Positions 57,088 to 64,000 of a stretch of DNA of 64,000 nucleotides are shown in pieces. The translations under genes and the position numbers were made by a program. The first letter of the stretch is position 1. Every line of letters starts with the position of its first letter. Where the stretch lies: positions 48,463,002 to 48,527,001 of the forward strand of contig OY829542.1 in the NCBI GenBank assembly GCA_963691705.1, read 5' to 3'. The stretch is from Viola odorata. Its lineage: Eukaryota > Streptophyta > Magnoliopsida > Malpighiales > Violaceae. The notes under the pieces are model-generated. The model saw nothing but the letters and a program-made list of their open reading frames with translations. It made no database searches and was not told where the DNA came from.

Positions 57088-57333
57088 ATGGGGAGGCCAT
57101 TTTTTCACACTAACACAAGGCCAGCACCATGGATATTTCCTTTGGCCGTGGCCGCATCTTGGCATTTCTAGCATAAAACTGCCGACTTTCTTCACCGCAA
57201 AGCTTACACAGTCATTGCATACCCGCATCTGCAAATCCTACCCCCTGAGCTCATACTCATCATCACTGCCCTCTACCTCGCCGCCTGCATCTTCACCATC
57301 AGCGCCAAACAACGCCGCAGGCAGAAGCCATAG
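57088..57333 (+). pseudogene. Short putative membrane-protein ORF with one in-frame stop
   Basis: From ATG 57088 the frame runs 27 codons, hits a TAG near 57169, and then stays open to TAG 57331-57333, about 81 codons in all. It is GC-richer than its surroundings. The first part contains PWIFPLAVAASWHF. The second contains a clear hydrophobic helix (PPELILIITALYLAACIFTI) and ends in a basic QRRRQKP tail. The architecture looks like a small two-segment membrane protein. I recognise no family. It could equally start at the TAG-downstream part or be spliced; whether it is expressed is unknown. Confidence 0.35.
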
Positions 57334-57742
57334 CTAGGACCGTTTATATTTAATAATGGCATGATGTCGCTACAGTAACGCCTTCAGCAAGCTAAAGGGA
57401 AGCGGTACATACAAGTAGACCATACAGCCCAGCGTCTTCAACAAACAACTTGAACACATCGGCAGTAAACTAACGGCTTCAGAAATCTAACGGCTCCAGC
57501 AAGCCTTCAATCTTCCGGTTACAGCTGCTTGCAATCTTCCGAGTACAGTAAGTTGTACCATAATATTAATTATAATGGCACACTGGTAATTATCATGAAT
57601 AGTGACTTGACCATATTAATTATAATGGCACAATCGTAAATACCTCAAGATAAGTTTAATTATGTACTCGTGCATGCCAACAGTATATTTAATTATATAC
57701 TCGTAATGACTGCCAACTAACTTGATCGTTAGAGTGTATACG
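57334..57742. other. Intergenic between the short ORF and the Athila LTR
   Basis: A CCATA-TTAATTATAATGGCACA motif is duplicated (about 57557 and 57612). Nothing else recognised. Confidence 0.5.
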
Positions 57743-59035
57743 TGATGGTTGCCGAAACCGTCAAAATAAAATAAATACAATCAACCAAAGCTCATGTAAA
57801 TAAAACAGTAGCTAGTGGTAAAAGGTTCGTCCTCAGGGATTCGATGGCAATTAATATTCTTTATAAATGATTAGGAAAGGTAACGAGTGGTAAATACCAA
57901 TATTGAGTTGTTGTGAATAATTGCGAAAAATAAGTAACAGAAAGAAATAAATGGATGTGGTGTGTGAAATCAGATGTGACAAATTCCCAGTAAGGATTCC
58001 GATGAGCTCATGCTTTTAATTAATTGATCATCGATTCAAGTATTTTCAATACCAGACTTGCAGGCGGCTATAGAGATCAGGTTCTCACCTAGATCTCCTA
58101 CTCTCTACCTATTCGAGACACTTAAAGGTTCTCACCTATTAAGGTCCTTGATATATCTTATGGCGTAAAGAAGTTATTCTATTAGGTCTAATAAGATAAT
58201 CAAATAACTCTACCATAAGAGACCTTCCCGAGTTTAGGAGAGAGAAGTGTCTACTCCTGTAAACTCGACCTTAATTGTTTTCCAATCTGATCCGTCGATC
58301 AGTTGGTTGCCTTCGTATCACTTTCTACAATGTAGACTCCAAAGTATCAAGAGAAGACAGTAATCATGCAATTCCTAGTGTAGTTGATCAAGCTTCAAAA
58401 GAAGTATGCATAAATTGACAATCAATTAAAATAATTAAAGATGCAAGATGGGATTTAATAGTTGCGTTTAGATCTCACAATCAATTAAGCATGGCTGTTA
58501 ATCCTCACAAATTAGCCTATCATCATATGAAATAAATAAACAAATAAGATGTAAGCATAAAAAGTAATTGATTTAATTAAAGAAAGGGAATAAGCAGCAG
58601 CTATTCAAGCTATTGCTATTCGGATTTGTTGTCTCTGCCAAGAAGAAATAAATTTGCTGTTCTCAAAGATGAAGTACCTGTACAGAGGCGCAACCTCCTT
58701 TCTTAAATAATAATAATTACTTAATTGTCTATTTCCAAAATTCAAAAATAGGATAATATCTAATAATATTTGCTCCACAATCCTAACAGAAGCGCAGTAG
58801 ATATTCAGCGGCAGCAAGACTTCTCGTTCCAACAGGAGACCGCAAGACAAAATCTTCTAGAAGAAACAACACTACAAAATTGCTCTGTAACAAACGGTTT
58901 CAGCTCCTAAGGAATGAAATGCTCTCCAACAACGTTCTCTGTAATAAAGGAGTGAAAAACCCGAGAATTAGCAGTATCATCATCCTAAAATAGACGTAAA
59001 AGACGATGATAAATAGACATTTAACGCTCCAATCA
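57743..59035 (-). repeat. 3' LTR of the Athila element
   Basis: On minus it begins TGATTGGAGCG, directly after the G-rich tract GTGTGGGGGATT, and ends CAACCATCA. TGATTGG and CAACCATCA are imperfect inverted ends. The length of 1293 bp fits Athila. Confidence 0.75.
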
Positions 59036-60109
59036 AATCCCCCACACTAACCCTTGCTTGCCCTCAAGCATCAAAATTAAAACAAATCAAAACAAATCAA
59101 AACACGACAGACACCATGACCCAAATTTCTTCTTTCAGCTGCATACCTCACTACTTAAATAACCGAGACACTTCCCTTACCGAGTCTATGCTGGACTACC
59201 AAGGAGCAATCAATACCCTAAACATACCCCATCCACATGGTATCAAGACATCCAACTTTTTTTAAATTATTATTGATTAAGGGACAATTCTTACTACAAA
59301 TTTGAGTCCTACCGAAGTGCAATTCCACCTAAATGTGCTTCTAGACCTTGTGCCATTTAAATCACTTATTAGTAGATAGTTTTCTTTTTCTTTTTCAAAT
59401 CTTTGCCCTTTGTATTTTTACAGGCATTTTTTTTTAATAGCAGTGCTTGTTCTTTTTGGGCACCCAAAACTTCCACTTTTTGCTATCTCTGCTCTTATGA
59501 CATTCCAGCACATTTTTAATGGTACACATTTAATCAGACGGAAATTAAAGCACTCTCAAATTTATAGCGTAGCAAGACTTGTCACCCTAATCGAAAGTTA
59601 CGCCCTAGCTAGCTGTCCTTTAGACCATGTAGATAGTTAATGTTCTGAGTACATTAGGAAATATGCATCTTAAGCATTGATTATGTTACACTCATTCACT
59701 CCCCTGGTACTAAAGCATAGACTCGATCAAACAAGTGTCTAAATTGTTGTTTTAGCAGTGAACTATACAGCCTAGGTCGAAATCAGGATCTGATGCTATA
59801 CTCAAGAAGACAGACTCAAACATTCACAAAAATTGAGAACAAAAATCACACATCAGACCTGAAAAATCAAAAGAGATTTCAACTGACTCATGACAAATTG
59901 ACTCAAACAGACTGACTCGATTAAACAAGCTGATTTCAATCACACAGTCAATCAAAAACACAAGCTGATTTCAATCACACAGTCAATCAAAAACAGCATG
60001 CTCACATTAAAATCCTCCCCCACACTTGATGACACTTTGTCCTCAAAGTGTGAGAAAGGGAAAAGACTCGACTGAAAAGTAAAAGAAGGGAAAGAATGTA
60101 CCCGGGCAA
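59036..60109 (-). other. Athila 3' noncoding region with polypurine tract
   Basis: On minus, AGTGTGGGGGAT (59036-59049) immediately precedes the LTR and is the likely plus-strand primer. A second similar tract, AAGTGTGGGGGAGGA, lies at about 60017-60031, just after the env-like ORF. No gene is seen. Confidence 0.65.
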
Positions 60110-62137
60110 TTAGGGTTGTGGTGGGGTCGGATTTTGGTCTCGAAGCAGGATGAGAAGTCTCGAGTGTAGAGCTGCGAAGTTCTTTTGCTCTGCTTGGATT
60201 TCGTCAAGTTTCTTCATCATCAATCTTGAAGTTTCTTCTTGCCGGATTACCATCTGTCGCAGGAGGCTCAATTCTGCCTCTGTACTCAGCTCGCTGTTGT
60301 GACCGGGTCCTGAAGTATGGCCTGGGAAGGATGTATGGTGAGGTGTGTCGGTCTGTCCTATGGGAATACTGTCTTGCTGGGCAGTGGAGGTGTTAGCAGC
60401 ATGTACGTCCTCATCTTGATGTGCAAATCTGAATTTACCGTCGTGTTTGTTTCCAAACACATGTTCTGATATCGGCGTGAAACCTGTATTGCTGAAAAGA
60501 ACACCATTCTCTAAGTGAAAGTACCCCATCTTATCTAACGCTCGTAAATCAATTAGTTTCAAATCATGAGACTTAACGAGTGAAGAACTAGCAAGATCTA
60601 AACCCAAATGATCAACAGCAAGGGCAGTGATAAGAGATCCTAAAGGCATAAGATTCTTTGCTGTCCTAATTTGTTGACAAAACCAATATCCTAAATTGAG
60701 CTTCCTTTTGTTAAGCATGCACCATAAAATAAACAGCTCCATTTTAGACACTACACTAGATACTTTTATTTTACTAGACAAAGTGATAGCAAGACATCTA
60801 TGTAGAATCCTAAGAGATAAATCAGTAATAGCATGAGCTTTTGCATGACTATCATCAAAAGTAGCAGTAGGATCATTTGTCAATTGACGATAAGCTTCAT
60901 CTTTATCAAAGTCATCAGGGTATTCAGATAAGCAGTTGACATACCAATCAGCACTCAAATCATCAACAGTCACAAATCCTAACATTACATTAAAATCATG
61001 CATGCTAATATGTTTGTACTGATTAATCAACCGAAAATTGACCTCATTAGCACGCATAGTGTTTTTCTTGGAACGAACCATCCAAAACGAGGAGTAAAAC
61101 TCCAGGTTCAGTTCCAAGAAACATGGATGCATAGGAAAAAATAGTTTGCCCCAACCAACATTATCAATATATTCAGTAACAGCATAATAAACACCTAAAT
61201 TATGCAGCATTTCAATATCAATCACAGCGCAAGGTGTCATATCGCATTTCATTTTAACTGCTAAATTTTGCATAGAGTCAGGATCATGAAAACTTAACCA
61301 ACCATTGAGGTTTTCAATGGTTGGGGTTACCTGCCATGGCATTTTTGGTCCTTTATTTCTGCTTCTGACACGAACGTGTCCTGTTTGCTTGCTCGCTGCA
61401 GCTGCTGTTTTGGACATTGAGGGTAATGTTCTGGTGCGCTTAAGTCTAGTATGCTCTAGCTCGTGCAACTCTTCTTCCTCTTTGGTATCTGATCTGGGAG
61501 AAGGAGGCAATTTCCTCTTCTTCCCCGTACTGATTCCCTTCCCTCTCAACCTTCTGGAAATTGGTCTTTCATCAGACTCAGCCTCTAATTCGGCAACGGT
61601 GAAGTCCTTGATTTCCTTGAAAGTCGGATCAGAGTCGGTCTCCTCGCTAGAGCTTGCGGTCTCCTCTCTGAACGGTGGTGGATCGGTGGTGTCGACGTGG
61701 TAAACCTCCGTCTCCGCTTCTTCCAGGCCAGGCCCCACTGTGGTTGAAGTGTTGCGCGGCTGACCTGCTGGTGAATGAGAAGCAGCTACTAGAGTGATCG
61801 CGACGGTGGTTGTGGCGGGCGTCGGCGAGGTAGAGGACGGCGACACTGCTGGGTATTGCTGCTCTCGCCTGATCTCTGCCTCTGGTGGCTGCTTTTCCAA
61901 GACGGGGGCTTGGGTAGGTGGTTGCGGCGCGGTAAAGCACTGCGGCGCTGCTGGGCTTCGATGCTTTTCTCCGATCTCCGTCGCGGACGCGTTTAATGGT
62001 GTTGATTTTGGTGGCTGCGGTGATGGGGGAGGGGAATCAATGATTATTGGTTTGGATTTGGTGTTAGGGGTTTTAGCTTTAGGTTTTGATCGGAGTCCGG
62101 CCATGGTGGTGCCGCTGCCGCCTCTAGTACTAACCAT
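60110..62137 (-). CDS. Athila ORF1/env-like protein, 675 codons
   Basis: The ATG is at 62137-62135. Residues 1-280 are Pro/Ser/Thr- and charge-rich, with basic patches (RRLRGKGISTGKKRKLPP) that could be nuclear signals. About 285-560 resembles the 'Arabidopsis retrotransposon ORF-1' (Athila) domain: FHDPDS, the LNLEFYSSFWM segment and the FNVMLGF segment. The C-terminus has a short coiled-coil-like stretch (LSLLRQMVIRQEETSRLMMK). Athila elements carry this ORF where retroviruses carry env. I see no signal peptide or convincing membrane helix here, so an envelope role is doubtful. The frame is intact. Confidence 0.8.
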   Translation of the reverse strand: MVSTRGGSGTTMAGLRSKPKAKTPNTKSKPIIIDSPPPSPQPPKSTPLNASATEIGEKHRSPAAPQCFTAPQPPTQAPVLEKQPPEAEIRREQQYPAVSPSSTSPTPATTTVAITLVAASHSPAGQPRNTSTTVGPGLEEAETEVYHVDTTDPPPFREETASSSEETDSDPTFKEIKDFTVAELEAESDERPISRRLRGKGISTGKKRKLPPSPRSDTKEEEELHELEHTRLKRTRTLPSMSKTAAAASKQTGHVRVRSRNKGPKMPWQVTPTIENLNGWLSFHDPDSMQNLAVKMKCDMTPCAVIDIEMLHNLGVYYAVTEYIDNVGWGKLFFPMHPCFLELNLEFYSSFWMVRSKKNTMRANEVNFRLINQYKHISMHDFNVMLGFVTVDDLSADWYVNCLSEYPDDFDKDEAYRQLTNDPTATFDDSHAKAHAITDLSLRILHRCLAITLSSKIKVSSVVSKMELFILWCMLNKRKLNLGYWFCQQIRTAKNLMPLGSLITALAVDHLGLDLASSSLVKSHDLKLIDLRALDKMGYFHLENGVLFSNTGFTPISEHVFGNKHDGKFRFAHQDEDVHAANTSTAQQDSIPIGQTDTPHHTSFPGHTSGPGHNSELSTEAELSLLRQMVIRQEETSRLMMKKLDEIQAEQKNFAALHSRLLILLRDQNPTPPQP

Positions 62138-62602
62138 GGCTGATTTGGTTAGGTAGGGAGCGACGGCTAGGGTTTGGAAGAAGGGAAGAAGATGAAGGAA
62201 TTGGAATTTTTGGTAAAAGGAGGGATGAGAGGCCGGCTAAGTGAGAGTGCCAAAATGGGCTTAGTCACTTAAGCCCATTAAGTCTCCTTGGGCTAACACT
62301 CCATTTTTAAAGCTTCAACCTTCATTTAACGGAATTGCTTCTCATCCCAGGCCTAAAAATAGGTCGAATCCTGCTCCAATTGTCCTGCAAAACCAAAATC
62401 AACATATCATCAAAAACCAGAGAGTTTCTTGACAGGGAAGCAAAAGAAAACAAAAAATAAAAATAAAAAATGAAATATTTTTATTTTTATTATTTTTATT
62501 ATTATTATTATTTTTAAAACTTTCTATTATTATTTTTAAACACATGGTTTGCCTCCATGAAGCGTCCCGATTTATTGTCTTTGGACTAGACATGGATTAA
62601 CT
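62138..62602. other. Spacer between Athila pol and env-like ORF
   Basis: Contains an (ATT)n-like A/T run at about 62450-62540 and the leader of the env-like ORF. No frame of note. Confidence 0.55.
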
Positions 62603-64000
62603 TCAATCCTCTGAAATTCGGTGGACTTGGCTTTCTTCCACCGTATAGCTCTTGAAACCTTCATAAAACGGTTTCAATCTCTGACCGTTAACCTTGAATA
62701 TCTCCTCTGTTTTTATATCTTGGATGTCTACAACACCATAAGGATAGACTTTAATTATTGTATACGGGTCAGTCCATCTAGATTTCAATTTTCCTGCAAA
62801 AATACGAAATCTGGAGTTAAATAACAAAACTTTCTGGCCAACATAAAAATTCTTTTCCTTAATCAAGCTGTCGTGATATTTCTTAATTTTCTCCTTGATC
62901 AGTTCAGAATTCTCGTATGCATCTCTACGCAACTCTTCCAACTCTTGAAGTTGGAGTTTTCTTGCGTCTCCATCCTTACTCATCTCCATATTGCACTGCT
63001 TGATCACCCAAAATGATGGATGCGCCAACTCGACTGGGAGGTGGCAGGCTTTACCATACACAAGGTTGTAAGGAGTGGTGCCAATTGGTGTTTTGAACGT
63101 CGTTCTGTATGCCCACAAAGCGTCGTCCAATCGTTGACTCCAGTCCTTCCTGTTTGAATTTACCGTCTTCGTAAGGATGGCCTTTACTTCGCGATTAGAG
63201 ACTTTAGCCTGCCCATTGGTCTGGGGGTGATAGGCTGTTGACACTCGATGGTTGACTTGGTATTTGCTAAGTAGTGTCGTGACCACTTTATTGCAAAAAT
63301 GCGTTCCTCTATCGTTGATAATCACTTTGGGTACTCCGAACCTGTTCAAAATATGAGATTTTAGAAACGATACAACAGTCTTGGCATCATCAGCCGCGGT
63401 AGCTTTGGCTTCAACCCATTTCGAAAGATAGTCAACAACAAGGATAATATATTGATTTCCCCCTGATTTTGGGAAATGACCCATAAAGTCTATTCCCCAG
63501 ACATCAAATATTTTACATGTAAAAATTGGATTTAATGGCATTTGATTTCTAGCTGAAATATTACCAACTTTTTGACAATTAGGACAATTCATGCAAAATA
63601 AATGACAGTCTTTAAACAAGGTAGGCCAATAAAAACTTGATTCTAATATTTTGATTGTTGTTCTTTTTGGGCCAAAATGGCCTCCACATGCTTCAGAATG
63701 ACAAAGACGCAAAATAGATTCAATTTCATCACTAAGAACACATCGTCTCAATATTTGATCCTTACCGATATTCCACATGTACGGTTCATCCCAAACATAA
63801 TATTTTGAATCTCTTTTTACCTTTTCCCTCTCTCTGTAGGACATGCTCGTCTCAAACTTACCTGATGCCAAGTAGTTTGCGATATCAGCGTACCAGGGTC
63901 TTTCTATCAAACCAAGGACAAGGGTCTCGTCTGGTCTTTCCCCAAGGGCAAAGAACAGACTTTCGTTTGGAAATTCTTCGTTGACAACGTTTGAATCTGG
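62603..64000 (-). CDS. Athila Pol C-terminus: integrase (partial)
   Basis: The frame is open from the window edge to the stop at 62603; the N-terminal remainder of Pol lies beyond 64000. It shows the HHCC zinc-binding region (H, H, then CMNCPNC) and the D,D,E catalytic core: [16 protein letters not shown] and the Glu after [12 protein letters not shown]-terminal module with RWTDPYTI and YPYGVVDI (GPY/F-type) follows. Integrase inserts the cDNA into host DNA. The catalytic residues look intact and no stop is seen. Confidence 0.92.
   Translation of the reverse strand, partial: PDSNVVNEEFPNESLFFALGERPDETLVLGLIERPWYADIANYLASGKFETSMSYREREKVKRDSKYYVWDEPYMWNIGKDQILRRCVLSDEIESILRLCHSEACGGHFGPKRTTIKILESSFYWPTLFKDCHLFCMNCPNCQKVGNISARNQMPLNPIFTCKIFDVWGIDFMGHFPKSGGNQYIILVVDYLSKWVEAKATAADDAKTVVSFLKSHILNRFGVPKVIINDRGTHFCNKVVTTLLSKYQVNHRVSTAYHPQTNGQAKVSNREVKAILTKTVNSNRKDWSQRLDDALWAYRTTFKTPIGTTPYNLVYGKACHLPVELAHPSFWVIKQCNMEMSKDGDARKLQLQELEELRRDAYENSELIKEKIKKYHDSLIKEKNFYVGQKVLLFNSRFRIFAGKLKSRWTDPYTIIKVYPYGVVDIQDIKTEEIFKVNGQRLKPFYEGFKSYTVEESQVHRISED

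Larger units (their letters stand above)
57743..64000 (-). mobile_element. 3' part of an Athila-type Ty3/gypsy retrotransposon
   Basis: Read on minus: integrase end of Pol (64000-62603), env-like ORF (62137-60110), noncoding region with two G-rich polypurine-like tracts, then a 1293-bp 3' LTR (59035-57743). An extra ORF between pol and the 3' LTR is the mark of Athila. The element continues beyond the window, so its other LTR and target duplication cannot be checked. Both visible ORFs are uninterrupted, which argues for a young insertion. Confidence 0.85.

Overview
The window is nuclear DNA of a flowering plant, most likely a eudicot. This rests on GT-AG introns in an AT-rich background, on plant-specific gene families (LAZY1, HIPP, DUF4408/DUF761, sphingosine-1-phosphate lyase), and on plant-type transposons and an endogenous plant pararetrovirus. 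The species cannot be named from the sequence.

Layout. 1-4279 is the 3' part of a Ty1/copia element, with a 2.3 kb solo LTR inserted directly after its stop codon. 4280-17500 holds two host genes, a DUF4408/DUF761 membrane protein and a four-exon OTU cysteine protease, both on the minus strand. Between them lies a PIF/Harbinger relic that contains a hAT element, which itself contains a MITE. 18073-23507 is another nest: mariner-like ends enclose a Mutator-like element (MULE) with ~200 bp inverted repeats. That MULE carries a broken N-terminal transposase, an unknown coiled-coil gene, a GRF zinc-finger frame and a hAT element. 24761-47361 is the gene-rich part: a farnesylated heavy-metal-binding HIPP, a multi-pass membrane protein with a SINE in its 3' region, a conserved plant protein of unknown function, LAZY1 (five exons, with a 6-nt first and a 20-nt last coding exon), and DPL1 (sphingosine-1-phosphate lyase, 15 coding exons reconstructed, 540 aa). 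47700-49440 holds a MITE split by a hAT, an F-box relic, a 130-bp-arm hairpin and an 18-bp tandem array.

50110-54725 is a rearranged endogenous caulimovirid. On the minus strand it reads: coat-protein-like frame (split by a hAT element), RNase H, an intact 595-codon transactivator/viroplasmin-like ORF, then a 35S-type promoter with duplicated as-1-like motifs and a TATA box. Protease and reverse transcriptase are missing. A fragment of the transactivator is repeated in inverted orientation at the far edge. 55059-56906 is a MULE with a perfect 9-bp target duplication and a GC-richer interior. 57743-64000 is the 3' part of an Athila-type Ty3/gypsy element on the minus strand: open integrase, open 675-codon env-like ORF and 3' LTR, continuing past the window.

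The host genes are unrelated and independently transcribed; no operon or gene cluster is suggested. The most unusual content is the pararetroviral block with its own promoter and an inverted copy of its own ORF, the long hairpin at 48969-49243, and the MULE with accessory genes.
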